This document shows, piece after piece, positions 32,924 through 44,426 of a stretch of DNA of 64,000 nt. The position numbers and the translations under genes are program-made. The first letter of the stretch is position 1, and every line of letters begins with the position of its first letter. The notes below the pieces were generated by a model. That model saw nothing but the letters and a program-made list of their open reading frames with translations, searched no databases and was not told the origin of the DNA. Source of the stretch: Moniliophthora roreri (taxonomy: Eukaryota > Basidiomycota > Agaricomycetes > Agaricales > Marasmiaceae); the NCBI GenBank assembly GCA_001466705.2, contig LATX02000175.1:186001-250000 (forward strand). Direction: 5' to 3'.

Positions 32924-33912
32924 ATGTCCTCAGCCCAACCAGAAGGTGCATATGTTCGCGTGGTGGAACCCCATGAATATCCTGTGGCTATCCGTATACT
33001 CACACACGCTTTTGCTCACGATCCCGCTATGAATTGGTATGGCAGTGTCAAAGAATTAGTGCCAGCGCCCGATGAACAGGATTACTCAAAAACCGTGAAA
33101 CGAACGCTCAAAAGGTTATATACCTTCCAGAATATGCTACTTCGAGGAACGGTTCTTCAGGGAGGCATTGTCACAGTTGCCGTCATCCCAAACGGTCCAA
33201 ATGAAATCATTATTGGGGTTGCACTTTGGTTGAAACCCGGTCAATCTTGGGATTTTCCTCTTCTCGTTACACTTCGGTCTGGTATACTAAAGGTACTTCG
33301 CGGATGGGGCTTAAATGGGGTTAGAGTAAGTCATGAACATGTTTCGCATACGTGACTCTTGGTTAGCCGTGTCATTGTAGAGATTATCGTTCGAATTTAC
33401 ACCAGCTGTTGAGAAAAGTCTCGACAAGGCATTCAAGTCACGCTCGTTGGAAAGACTGGACTCCTGGCACCTTTTATCATTGGCGGTTGATCCGTCACAC
33501 GAAGGAAAAGGTCATTCGTGCTTTGTTTGCGTTCTGGAATGGATGCTGAGATAGACGTTCGTGTAGGTATTTGCGGTCTCATGATGCGAGATGGGTTCGC
33601 GCGCGCAGCCACCAACTCAGAAGCCAATACATCTTGAAGCGACCACGCCTCGAAGTCGGGACATTTATGCTCACTATGGCTTCAAGGTACACATTTCTCA
33701 TTTCTAGTGGTGAGTTGAACTCATCCTTGACTCTAGATCGATGGGGAACATTGCTTTGGCAAGGGTTCAGTTGACGCAGATGGCATCGCTGCTAAAGGTA
33801 CAGCTGCAACTGGTTATCCCGAGTGGATAATGACCAAGGTATCTGACATATCCGGACTTTGGGACTGTCACTAACTGTTCTGTATGAACTGTCGCAGTGG
33901 GATTACTCGTAG
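32924..33912 (+). pseudogene. GNAT-family N-acetyltransferase with a frameshift
   Basis: Exons 32924-33325, 33381-33510, 33567-33686, 33737-33838 and 33898-33912 encode a GNAT acetyltransferase: an N-terminal YPVAIRILTHAFAHDP segment, a substrate arm, LLSLAVDPSHEGKGICGLMM (the acetyl-CoA binding motif A, Q/RxxGxG/A-like) and PIHLEATTPRSRDIYAHYGF near the end, finishing WIMTKWDYS. The total length is one base off: after GFARAAT the frame must shift by one, in a CGCGCGCGCAGCC stretch near 33600, to read KPIHLEATT. A one-base error in the assembly or a real mutation are both possible; everything else is intact, so I mark it as frameshifted rather than old. Donor of exon 2 (GTCATT) is unusual. 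Confidence 0.65.
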
Positions 33913-34022
33913 TGGAATTATTCATAATGGGGCTAGTTCAAAAGGTTCCCAAAGTAGCGAAAAATCTAAATGTATGGTATATATCTTTTAACCGTCCGAG
34001 TAACAACACACTAGTTTCAGCT

Positions 34023-35624
34023 CTAGAAACCAGCGCCTTTACGAACAGCGTCGACGAGAATGTCATGGTGATCCCCTGCAACATTCCAGAGCGAGAAACC
34101 AGCTAGTCCGGATTTTTTGATGACTATATAGGAAAAGGTTAGCTACAAGCTAAAAGGCAATTAGGTCCCAAGAACGTACAGCTTCCTTTGTCGTTCATTG
34201 ATTGCGCGTCATCGTACGAAATCATGATCTGCTTGTCTGGGTTGTAGACGTATGGCTGAAAGACAGATCAGGACGTATTCATAGGGAATCATCACCTCTA
34301 GAACTTACGGTCTTGGAGCAATCGTCAAAGCGAGAAGCAACCTTGGGCGAGCCATCCTCCTTGAGGTAACCATTGTCAATCATGCCCTGGAACGTGAAAG
34401 TACCTATATGGATTGAGTTCACCGCTAAAGACTCGATTGCAACTCAAACATACCTCCGGCGGGTTGTTCATTACCACAAACATCCTTTCCAGGTTTATCG
34501 TCCCATTTGTCACCATTGGGGTGGCTGTTCTTGTCAAAGGGAGGATACGGTGCAAGTTTGCTGGTGGATCCCTTCTCGAACGCGTCTTCCTTCTTGACGG
34601 TGAAAGCGTGTCCGTATGCAGGGACGCCTAGTACGATCTTTTCGGCTGGCATGCCTGCCTTGGTCCATGCTTTGACAGCGGAAACAGCAGACCCTTGTTG
34701 GTTGGCGGGAGCGGCGCAGGCGTCATTCAGGGGTGCGTTAGGTCCGACAGACGAGCTCCATGGTCCCCAGACGTCGTAGTTCATGATCACGATGTGCTCA
34801 AACACCTTCGCAAAGCCGGAAACGTCGGTAACCGGTTTGGACGAGGCGTCATCGAATGGGACGATGCCGACGGCGGCGCTGAGGGGCAGTTTGGTGGCAG
34901 CGTGAAGTTCTTCGAGGAAAGAGAGGAAGTGGGCGGTGTCCTCTTTATCGATGGTGTTACAGCCAATGCTACAGGATCGAGTTGATTAGAATAGCGTTTT
35001 TACGGAGGTATATATATATCACTTACCCTTGCTTCGCAGGGTACTCCCAACTAATTGAGCAATGAGAATCCAATCGCTTTGACGATAGCAAATAGAAACT
35101 TACTCCATGTCAAGACAGTCGAGGTCATACTTCTTGGCAAAATCCACTACGGTCTTGACAAAGGCTGTACGTTTCTCAGGAGTAGAAACAGCAGTGGAGA
35201 AATACTGCGAGCCAGTCCAACCGCCGATGGAAAGACATGCTTTGACTCCCTGGTCGTTAATACACGCGTCAGAGTAGAACTACCAGGAAGAAAGGAAGAC
35301 CTGGCTTACGTTGTCGTGGGCGGCCTTCACAAAAGGTTGCAAGCCACCTGGATTGGACCCTTCAAGGCTCAAGCCACCTTCCTTAGTAGTTTTTCTGCAA
35401 ACAATAATAATGGTCGGAGATTAGATCAGGATGTGCGAGCCAGACACGTACGCGAAGGCATAAGTCAAATGAGTGTATTTCGACCAGGTGACCTTGGATA
35501 AAGGAAAGTCGTTCGAGTTCCATCCAGGATAGTAGGCCTTTGCAATGTGAGCTCCAGCATTTGCAGGCGTAGAGAATGACAGAGTCGAAAGTAAGAGGAT
35601 TAACGAAGGAAATAAGGCGAACAT
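34023..35624 (-). CDS. GH18 chitinase (class V), secreted, intact
   Basis: Eight exons (35624-35452, 35394-35310, 35249-35104, 35050-35027, 34968-34454, 34403-34309, 34255-34180, 34123-34023) give 404 aa. Signal peptide MFALFPSLILLLSTLSFSTPANA, then AKAYYPGW (first barrel strand), ACLSIGGWTGS (SxGG substrate motif), DLDCLDMDWEYP (DxxDxDxE catalytic motif, split by an intron at the third Asp), IMNYDVWG, GVPAYGHAF, and the SLWNVAGD strand near the C-terminus. No carbohydrate-binding module is seen. It should hydrolyse chitin outside the cell, in wall remodelling or nutrition. A TATA box (CTATAAAATC) sits about 35 bp before the ATG. Unlike the GH18 relic at 17 kb it has all catalytic residues; the two are from different GH18 subgroups. 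Confidence 0.92.
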
Positions 35625-36260
35625 TGTGATGATGGGGAAGGAAAGAGTTGTTGAGATTTTATAGCATACGTGCATTTTCAAATTTCTTTACCAAGTCCGA
35701 TCGCAAACGAAACAGGATCAGGCCAGTCCTGAGTCAGGGCAAGTAGTGCGGAACGGGTTTGTGATGTTCGGGTAACTGCTTGACTTGCAATTTTTATGTC
35801 GCCATGGCGTGCAGCGAGTATCGTGTAGTTTCAGGTAGCGATCAGCGTATGAAGGCTTCAACAGTCCTCCACAAACAGGTCCCCCGGAGGGCCCGAAAGA
35901 CTCGAAACAGCTGCTGTCTTCATCCGACTTTACGTACTGGTATATGTTTGACCACATGGAGACACTATGGAGACTCGATTGCCGTGAATTGCGGAAGTAG
36001 TTGGCGGGAGTGAAAGACATCGAAAAGTTATAGGATGTGACTTGAGCCTGATCGGCAAGTACCATGTCCGCCGTCGCCGTCGTAAGGTTTTGCCTAAGGT
36101 TTTGCTTCCTTCGATGAACGATTAATTCACCATGGCGTTCCCGTAAACGAACGGCTAGGCTCGAGTTCCAGATGCAAAGGCAGGAAGCGGTTTAGGGAAA
36201 ATAGACTTTTTATTTCAAATCGGTCGAGTCCACGCTTGACGAGTCGTGAAGCGAGATCGC

Positions 36261-36417
36261 CGTTATGATGTCACTGTTTCCTTCACGTGCACATAATATT
36301 TTACGCGTCTCCTCGACCGTACTTGCTAGCTCCTAACCCCTAACCTACCCTGGACTAATCGACTATGGCCTCCCCAGCTGTGGAAGAGGAGGGCGATGTC
36401 ATACGTCATCGCTGTTT
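36261..36417. repeat. Hairpin-rich dispersed repeat, copy B (short)
   Basis: Shorter relative of 4975-5352, with TTATGATGTCACTGTTTCC, AATATTTTAC, CTCCTAACCCCTAACC and the closing GATGTCATACGTCATCGCTG. The GGGTAAG hairpins of copy A are missing. Confidence 0.55.
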
Positions 36418-37200
36418 ATATAACCCTAAGGACCTTACATTTTGCACAACGACGCAGTAAGAGAACCGTTCATGCGAGATCTTCAGAGACGATCACCCAA
36501 CTTTGTTTCACCTGCGTCATCATAGTAGCCAGGCTGGAAGAATGAGTCGTATATGTTTGGTCATTGACAGGCAAGACAACGATAATCGCTACGGCAAGTC
36601 ATCCACTCACACTCGATCTAAAAATACTCGCTGAAGCTGCATAAAGTTGACATTTCTGGCAGGGCAACGCGTTAGGACTCAGTAACGTACTCAGATATTG
36701 AGCTTCAAGGTAGGTTTTCCACAATAATGTTTGTGTTTTTGTTTTTTTGACCATTTCTCTACGACAGAGCTTCTTGTCACGGCACAGACCTCAGGCACCT
36801 TTTGAACGGTGCATCGTTCACACCTTGCGGTCGGTTCGACCTCGGGAGGGATGAGCCTAATAGGGCTCTGTGAGGCTGGGGATGCTGAAAATAAAATCTT
36901 CCGTAAGTGTCACTGATCAGTAACCGGATCTAAGACTGGCCTTTGAAGACTAATGAGCTGGGCTGTACAAGTCAAGGATCATAAGAATGTATCTGGGCGC
37001 ATGCTCTCCTCATTTCAACGCTCAACTCTGGGGATAGATGACCGTGAAACTCATAAATTATCCCCGGTCTAAGTGCTACCAACGCCAGTCGGTAGCCCAG
37101 CCTAGCTATTATTGAAGCGCTCCGTCAAAGTCGGGACCTAATGTCTTCCGCGTATTTGGGTAAGGGGAAACCCTGGACACACCGGACAGTCGCATTTAGC
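36418..37200. other. Intergenic, no gene seen
   Basis: No coding signal; a palindromic GTGCATCGTTCACAC-type stretch near 36810. The right end is the promoter region of member 8. Confidence 0.35.
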
Positions 37201-37211
37201 TACGCCACTAC

Positions 37212-37250
37212 GACCGCAAACACTGGTTCTACGGTACGCTCACGGCCTAT
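37212..37250 (+). promoter_or_regulatory. Shared upstream motif of member 8
   Basis: GACCGCAAACACTGGTTCT followed by ACGGTACGCTCACGGCC, 160 bp before the ATG; TATAAAAG at about 37323-37330. Confidence 0.65.
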
Positions 37251-37371
37251 TCTCTCCTAAAAGTCGACTGACGACAACAGCCTCATTAGACAGTTTAATG
37301 AGTATGGGTAGCCTCTGGTGAGTATAAAAGGGCAATATTCCTCACCAATAACCCAACAGTGTCTTTCGACG

Positions 37372-38003
37372 ATGATCTCTCTTCAGCTTATTGCTCTCTC
37401 TCTCCTCGCTGTCGTATCCGCCAGCCCTCTGGACGCTCGTGCCACCTGTCCGGGGGGCCCCAACTTTGAGGGTGCCGGCATCAGTATCCTTGGTGCTAAT
37501 GGCTTCGTAACTCCCAACGGTCGTGGTCATGGATCCCCCGCGCCATTCTGGCACATTCAGCAGACTGGACAACCCAACGGCGGATACATCTTCAAGTACG
37601 GTACCATCGTAATCCCACTCTAGTATCTCGGTACTGATAGAACGAACAGGGACATTGACAACAATAACATCGCTCTGACCAGAAACAGCGATGGTACCGT
37701 TACGATGACACCCGCCTCCAACAGCGGTACCGACCCGTAAGTCTCAAACTTTGCAACTGTCTGATCATCTATTTAATTTGGCCTTGGATGGATAGGAACC
37801 AGCAATTCCAGATTGTTTGTCAATCTTGCACTGGTGGAGCGTCCACGGCTCCTCCAAGGACCCCGATTGCTTCAGGCTGTAACATCAGGTGGATTGGGGA
37901 TACCAGTCTCTGCCTTCAGGTCGGCAGAGCTCCCTCCGACGACTTGTTCACATCTTCCTGTGGCTCCATTCCGGGGGCTCAGAACTTCTCTTTCTCCACC
38001 TGA
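37372..38003 (+). CDS. Small secreted Cys-rich protein, family member 8
   Basis: Exons 37372-37595, 37650-37736 (87 nt) and 37796-38003 give 172 aa. Signal peptide MISLQLIALSLLAVVSASP, a short leader ending LDARA, then CPGGPNFEGAGISILGANGF, FWHIQQTGQPNGGYIF, DIDNNNIALTRNSDGTVTM, NQQFQIVCQSC, GCNIRWIGDTSLCLQV and the end NFSFST. Six cysteines in the mature protein. Nearest to member 9 and lies 2.6 kb from it in the same direction, so probably a tandem duplicate pair. The blocks N-N-I-A-L-T and CLQV...SC...F.F suggest repeated beta-trefoil-like units; function unknown. Confidence 0.88.
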
Positions 38004-39770
38004 TTCGGACATAACCTTCGTTCTTTCGCTCGTGTATTGGTTTACGGACGATAATCCATATATATATATGTATCGGCTCAATAACATATCGTTACTTGGC
38101 CTGCGCCTTGAGAAAGAAGTCAATATTAGATGCGGATTGGCGAAACTGGAAAGCTTGCACTCCTCACGGTGTTTAACTACCAACGCATCGTTACTCTGCA
38201 AACGGTGTAATAGTCCCAGTGCCGAAAGTTGGTCTTCTCAGTACGCCAGGGCATACGCAGAGTGGCGGATAAGGCGAGAGAGAGAGAGACTTTCCATCTT
38301 TCAGAGAGAGAGTAGCCTCCAAACACGGTACGTTTGCCTGCAACTGAAACGAGCGATCAGTCCGAATCAAGTCGTGCAACGCAACCTATCACCATCTACT
38401 GATGCGTTCAGCAAATCCTGAGCAGAATTAAAGGCAAACGGTCCGTCCACGAGGTCCCACACAGCCCAAATGCCACTCATCCATGGATGTCACAGATAAT
38501 GGAAGGAAGACGCGCGACTTTGGGGTTTATGCGACAGTTCTGGGCAAATACACGCCAGCATGAGCCCATGAGTAACCCGTCCAAAACGAAACGGGAACCC
38601 TGTCATTAACCTCCAGCTGAAGTTATTCCATGCTTCCTTTGTATGGTTGGATGCTTTGAGATGTTACGGGGCGAATTGATAGAGTTATCCTCGACTTTGC
38701 TGTAGTGAATCATAGTGTAAAACACTGACACCATAGTACCGAGAAACACCAACGACAGCTATCAGAATCCGAAGGATTACATTGTGAGGAAATCAGAAGA
38801 GTGTCGGAACTTGTAGCCTGTATTCAGTGTCTAGTCGAGTCGTCGGCACAGTCCGGAGATGAATGAATATATATATGAAGGTTGGAAAGAGATTGAATAA
38901 CTCGAAAGATGACCTTGGGAACAACGATTCACTCAAGTGCTTGCGATGATTGTCACCAAGGATCCTCGGCGGTATGACTTCTATCGTTACCACGCAAGGT
39001 ATTCGAGTCAGACCGCAGATCCAAGATGAACAAGAATGATTGTTGGGTGTTGGGACCGTAGTTGGGGCCGTTTGATGGAGGGTGAATTGGAACAAAAGAA
39101 AGCGAGGGCATGTCACATTTTCAACCAACATTAGGCGCAAAGGATGCACAGACTAGTTTCCTTTCTGATCTTGCTTTAGAGGGATGACAGAAATTGAATT
39201 TGAGGCTCGATATTGAATATTGACGTATCCATAGGTGGGTGAAAGGAGTAGGAGACTACTGTTTGCTGATGTATGTACACACTTTCTCACCGACGACCAT
39301 CACTCAACTTGTGCCCTCTCTGGCAGACCTTATGATACGGGGAAGGATACAGAGAGGGACTTATAACACTGTACGTCGCAAAAACTTGAAGACTAGAGCC
39401 ATTCTCATCGTTGGCAAGTTGCCCTATGATTATGGGTACACTCATTTAGGCCCGTCGTCAATTTACGCTCCATCAATTCCTCTCAAACGCGAAATCTTTA
39501 CTCTGAGTCTACATGCTCATATGATACTCGTGGACCGATTCTCTCGTTAGGAGATGAGGCTGAGGCTGAGGCTACGCGAGGAGCGGGACCTGGGGATGGA
39601 TGACCGTTGGATTGCTAAATCCAGCATCGATGTCAGTCAATGCCCCTGCCTAGCCATCATTGAAGCTCTCCGTCGACGTCTGGAATCTGCCTGTCCTTTG
39701 CGTACTTGTCAAGTGGCAATCCCCAGCCTACCCCAGACACATCGAGCACCTGCATTCCGTAATGCCGCTC
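38004..39770. other. Intergenic between members 8 and 9
   Basis: A minus-strand frame at 38793-39149 starts with ATG but has no known domain or clear splice structure. GA-rich runs at 38273-38315 and GAGGCTGAGGCT repeats at 39553-39573. The last 150 bp are the promoter of member 9. Confidence 0.35.
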
Positions 39771-39773
39771 ACA

Positions 39774-39813
39774 ACTCAGACACTGGTTCTACAGTGCACT
39801 CACAGCCTGCCCT
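39774..39813 (+). promoter_or_regulatory. Shared upstream motif of member 9
   Basis: CTCAGACACTGGTTCTACAG followed by TGCACTCACAGCC, about 165-170 bp before the ATG; TATAAAAG at about 39887-39894. Confidence 0.6.
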
Positions 39814-39945
39814 CCCTGTGATTCTGAAGTCTACTGACAGCAGTCTTGCTAGACAGTCTTACGAAATGGGTCTCTTCTGGTGGGTATAAAAGGTCGCAGC
39901 AGTCTGCAGCAGCCCTCGCCATTAACAGCTCAGCAACACTTTTCG

Positions 39946-40558
39946 ATGATGATTTCTCCCCAGCTTATTGCTCTCTCTCTCCTTGCTGTCGTATCCGCCA
40001 GCCCTCTGGATGCTCGCGCTACCTGTTCTCCCAACTTTGAGGGTGCTGGCATCGCGGTTGGTGCTCCTGGTGGCTTTGTGTTTCCCGGAGGCCTTAACCG
40101 TGGCCATAGTGCTTTCGTGCCAGCTTGGCACATTCAGCAGACTGGACAACCCAATGGTGGATACATCTTCAAGTGCGCCTCGTCACAACTCCGTTGTTCG
40201 TTACTGACAAAGATGAACAGAGACATCTGGAATAACAACATCGCTCTGACCAGAAATAGCGATAATACAGTTACAGTGGCGCCTGCCTCCGATAGTGGTA
40301 CCGACCGGTAAGGCGTCAAACTTTATCCATCTGATTATCTATTTACTTTTGCCCTTGAACAGGAACCAACAATTCCAAATCACCTGTCAGTCCTGCAGCG
40401 GCGGGGCATCCACTGCTCCCCCTATGACTTTGATTGCTTCTACCTGCAACATCAGGTGGATTGGGGATACCAGTCTCTGTCTTCAGGTCCCCGACAGAAT
40501 GTTCCTGTCTCCCTGCGATAACATCTCAGGATTTGGACCCTTCTCCTTCTCCACTTGA
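39946..40558 (+). CDS. Small secreted Cys-rich protein, family member 9
   Basis: Exons 39946-40172, 40221-40307 (87 nt) and 40363-40558 give 169 aa; a second ATG follows at once (39949) and either may be used. Signal peptide ending SASP, then CSPNFEGAGIAVGAPGGFVF, HIQQTGQPNGGYIF, DIWNNNIALTRNSDNTVTV, NQQFQITCQSC, TCNIRWIGDTSLCLQV and FSFST. Six mature cysteines. Differs from member 8 in the loop after GFV (FPGGLNRGHSAFVPA) and in a shorter segment after CLQV. Surface loops thus vary while the core stays, as expected for proteins that meet changing partners. Confidence 0.88.
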
Positions 40559-40559
40559 A

Positions 40560-41050
40560 TTCGTTTGGGACATTGTTTAGCCTCGACGTTCCTTCTCCTA
40601 TGTATTGGTTCATAAACAATAATTATCATAATCATTACTTGGTTCCATAGGCTGTATCATATGTATTAGGAAGGGATGTCGCATCACTGTTAAATGCCAG
40701 TTCCCAACCGACGCTCTTACCGAACAGAGCCTAAAAACGCAGAACGGACTTTTTACATAATGGTGGTTGCGCACCGCCTTTAGCATAAATAAAAAGTTGA
40801 GGGGCACACCCACTCGCTTAGCCTGACTAAACGACTCAAGCAATGCTTATAACTCACTATCACAAGTCCACTTGTAATCCTACCACAGAGATTCATTGTT
40901 TCAAGATGAAGGTAAATATATAAAGTAACGATGATCGATATTCTAAGAGCTAGGGGCCGCTACCTTGAAGTTACGTTCAACCATACCGTACACTGGGAAG
41001 TACCTAGTAGCTCGAAGGAGTCAGAAGCCACGCAGAAGGAGCAGACAAGG
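40560..41050. other. Intergenic, nothing recognised
   Basis: Downstream of member 9; only short frames. Confidence 0.4.
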
Positions 41051-41056
41051 GAATAC

Positions 41057-41829
41057 TCACTGGTCAAAGTACGAACTCGACTCAGGGTATCCAAGGGTCT
41101 GCCTCCAGTCTCCCATGAGGTCAGTGACAACAGCACGTTCACTCCAGCAGCCAACCCTCATACGGTCATTAGCCCCATCAGTGCTACGTCTGCTATGAGT
41201 GCCAGATGCCTCAAAGTTGGCAAAGACTTTGTATCCTTTTTCCAGTAGTGAGAGTGCGAGGAATGCGGTGCAGACCTAGGAATCATAAGGTAAGCGTTTG
41301 AACGGAACGGCAGTCGAAAGTTACTTACATCAATAACGATACCACCAAGAGTAATCTATTTCTTTTCCGTCGCCTTGACAGCAGCACGGAAGTCGGGATT
41401 GTCCCAGACATTGACTTCGCCTTGGCGCCTGATTATGGGAGCATCCGAGTGCATGTCAAGAATCTTGGGTCCTGACCACAAGGTATGAGCAAATGTCCAG
41501 TCAGAGGAGAAGAAGCGAATACACCATCGTCCGTGCTGGTGGTAAGGATAGTCGACAAGTTGAAAATCTTGCCCAGAGCAGCGTGTGCAAGAATGTTGTT
41601 CCTGTATTCGACAGGCTCAAAGTCCTTGACGAGCTCGAAGAGGCCGATCTGACGATCAATAACGAGGAGCATAGTATCATTCTTGCGGATTCGCTAGAAC
41701 TCGAATTCCGGAGCTAGAATCAGGTGACAAATTATTGGTTTGCATGCAAATTAGACCGATGATGATTTACGCACCACCCGAGAGCCCTGAAAGCAAAAGG
41801 CCAGTGGCACAGAGCGCAAAGCTGCGCAT
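41057..41829 (-). pseudogene. Dead isochorismatase-family hydrolase (YcaC-like)
   Basis: The minus strand shows a cysteine hydrolase of the isochorismatase fold: signal-like MRSFALCATGLLLSGLSG, RIRKNDTMLLVIDRQIGLFELV (catalytic Asp), YRNNILAHAALGKIFNLSTI, VWDNPDFRAAVKATEKK, ITLGGIVID and CTAFLALSLLEKGYKVFANFEASG (catalytic Cys at CTAF), ending VTDLMGDWRQ. Breaks: TAG in EFEF/RIRK near 41702, TAG in KATEKK/ITLGG near 41354 (CAG to TAG would explain it), and frame changes after DRMR. Introns of normal size are still recognisable. The live enzyme would hydrolyse a small amide or vinyl ether substrate; which one cannot be told. Confidence 0.75.
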
Positions 41830-41899
41830 GGCTGATGAGTGTTTTGGAGAGGAGGTTTGGAGCGCTGAAAAATATGGGGCTCAAGGCTGCTGAACCCTT

Positions 41900-43400
41900 T
41901 ATATAGCCCTCGCGTTCATAGCTAGCCCTGGATTATCGCGACCCGAAATCGGTGTAGAATGGCGTTGTACGCGTGAAATCGCTTGATGTTGGGACACAGT
42001 GACAGACGGGAGGCTTGAACGGGAAAATGACTTAGAAATGCATGACAAGTGTTGAGCCGATCTGCCGACGAGTCAGACGGAATGGTGGACGATTACAAGA
42101 CACTCACGAAATGTCTCCCATACTTTCCATCAATACCAAGAGATTGATGCTTAGTAGGCGGTCTGCCGGACCCGATTTAGTTAATAAGTCGTCCTTAACC
42201 ACGCTGTATTTAACGCGTCCTCCGATAGGAATTGCTTTCTCGTTAAAATATCATGGCATATTGGAATGAAATCTACCTCTATTCATGGGTCAGGTTAGAC
42301 GTGGTGGAATGAAAAACGGGGCAATATCTTACCGGGTTGCGCTGAGCAACTGCTGCAGTTTCCCCGTATCGCACAGCGCTACACCACGTTCCATCTTCCG
42401 AAGAAGGAGCATAAGGATGTTAAGGACGAAAAAAAGTAGAGCGTTGAAGTGATCGTGGCGGTGAGTCTGAAGAACGCAACCGTGTGAATTCGGGTCGGCG
42501 CTGACGTTACAAGACAGGACGAGTAAAGTTGATTTCACCGTGTAGCACAACTGAAAATATCTTTGGTTTTCAGTACAGTATGCAGATACAAATGCAGCAA
42601 TCGCAAGCGTAATCCATTTCATTCTTCTTCATTTCAAAAACCCAAAGTTCTGCGAAACGGAATTAGTCTTTAGTATCGGGAACGTAAGAAAAAGGGATAC
42701 CTCCATCGATAAGACCTTCTGACGTGCACGTTCTCCAGAGCCTGAGGATATTCTTGACTACCAGGACTCAGAACGTTGAACAGAAGCAGACGACAGAAAA
42801 TGACATACCTCTACATCATGCTAGGGCCAGCGCGCTTTAGGAGCCTGAGGTGAGCGAAATTGACAATCCGCCTGCCCGCCGCCCATAACCAGATACACCA
42901 CACGCACCATACCAGCTAGAATACGCCACACCTGGCCATGATGTGGTGTATCTCAGCCGATGTGCTGTCAAAGAGAATAAGGGTGCCGTTGAAGAGGGTA
43001 GCGATGCATCTTATGAACCAATCTGGCGGACTTGTCAAGGAATCGTGGTGAATTTTGGCATGAGTGATGCATCTGGTCGAGGGGGCGTGAGTAGAGCGAA
43101 TTTTCAATTCTCATGCTTGGACTTGAATATTGGTATTCCTCGAAACCCTGGGTGAGCGTCGATGAGCCCAATTTCTAAGAAGGGCCAGAACGACATACTT
43201 TCATTGGACGCAATGAGCCACTCAGCAGCAGCATGATACGCATCTGAAAATATCCAGTGTAAGAAGATACAGTCGCACCGAGATGGGTATATCATCGAGA
43301 GAAGCAGAGAAGCCAAAGTCCAAGGGTATCAAACACCATCACAGAGCCCAAAGCAGACAGACACCACGCCCCCAGTTCCATAAGTATAGATAAACGAAGA
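41900..43400. other. Unassigned region with minus-strand frames
   Basis: Several minus-strand frames (42329-42622 starting MKWITLAIAAFVSAY; 43104-43316 starting MASLLLSMIYPS) carry hydrophobic helices and may be exons of one membrane protein, dead or alive. I could not join them with consistent splice phases and recognise no domain. Confidence 0.3.
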
Positions 43401-43408
43401 CTGAACCT

Positions 43409-44031
43409 TCATTGCCGTCTAATCGAGAGCATTATGTCAAGCATAGATGGCGATATCACTCGGCGTTCGCGTTTAGAGGTCGCGATTTGAGGTCCGGCTT
43501 CTTGAGATTCGGGCTCTCGGACTCGAGATGGTGTTGGAGGTAGCGCCAAGTATGGTGGTGGGTTGACCGGTGCCCTGAACGTCTTGCCCGTCTTACTCTT
43601 CTTTGGTGTGGCAGGTATGACGAGGAGTCCTGGCGTCGCGTTGGCCGTCTTGAACGAGATGCTGTGGTTGAAATCCTCGAACTCGGCGAGCTGATCTACA
43701 TGGAAAAAGAAAGACTCATAGACCTCAGAGGCTTTGTTAGCGTCAACGAACACGTCTAGCTGCTTCTCCATCTCCTCGACGTCCTCGACCTCGAACCCAG
43801 ATGATGATTCTCCAGATTCAGAAGACAAGGACTCACTTTCGACGACACTGGCAGCATCGTCAAAGTCACCGTACATGTCGACGATGTCCCCTATTTCGTC
43901 CCTTTTGGACAGCTGCGCGTCGACGGCGTCAGTAACGGGACTCGATTGCATGTATGAGGGAGAGAACATACCTGAACATCGTCGACAATGGCTTCAAAGT
44001 TGAAGATATCGAATTTAGCGCAGAAAAGCAT
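43409..44031 (-). CDS. Acidic Ser/Glu-rich protein of unknown function
   Basis: Exons 44031-43972 and 43912-43409 joined by a 59-nt intron (GTATGT to CAG) give 187 aa, MLFCAKFDIFNFEAIVDDVQ then LSKRDEIGDIVDMYGDFDD. The middle is acidic (SESLSSESGESSSGFEVEDVEEME), followed by an aromatic helix (VYESFFFHVDQLAEFEDFNH) and a basic, Pro-rich tail (PATPKKSKTGKT, PPPYLALPPTPSR) ending in ISPSMLDIMLSIRRQ. A TATATAAAG box lies about 75 bp upstream. No signal peptide or known domain; composition suits a regulatory, nuclear or scaffold protein, which is only a guess. An adjacent 5' neighbour at 44427 is on the same strand. Confidence 0.6.
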
Positions 44032-44426
44032 GATAGGGGTCAATGCAAATATAGCAGAGATGATGTGGGTTCGACTCTAAGAGGCGAATGCAGTGCAAAA
44101 AGAGAGAGAATGCTTTATATACCCAGTCCTCTGCGGAGCCACGTATTGGATAGTGTAGGAGCCACGTTATCGGATAGAATAGGAGCAATTCTGTAAAATC
44201 CTTCAAGAAATATCGCTAGAACGCATAAAGAGGCCAGTATGCGCGAAGAAACGCGTCCCAGAAGTAATAGAGGGATGTCCAGGAGTTGTCTCAGACAAAA
44301 TGAGACTTCTGCTGGAATATTCGTTCCTCCCGGACTACGTGTGGTCAGTAGAGCTCAAAGTCGTTCATTCTGCTTCTTCTCAACCCCGTCTAATCAACAA
44401 GTACACAACAAATCAATGTCTGGGTA

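Noticed and set aside
37813..38421. 202-codon plus-strand open frame
   Set aside because: It overlaps the last exon of family member 8 in another frame and runs into low-complexity GA sequence; a shadow.
44040..44100. tRNA-like B box (GGTTCGACTC)
   Set aside because: No matching A box at the proper distance and no cloverleaf; it lies in the 5' region of a protein gene.
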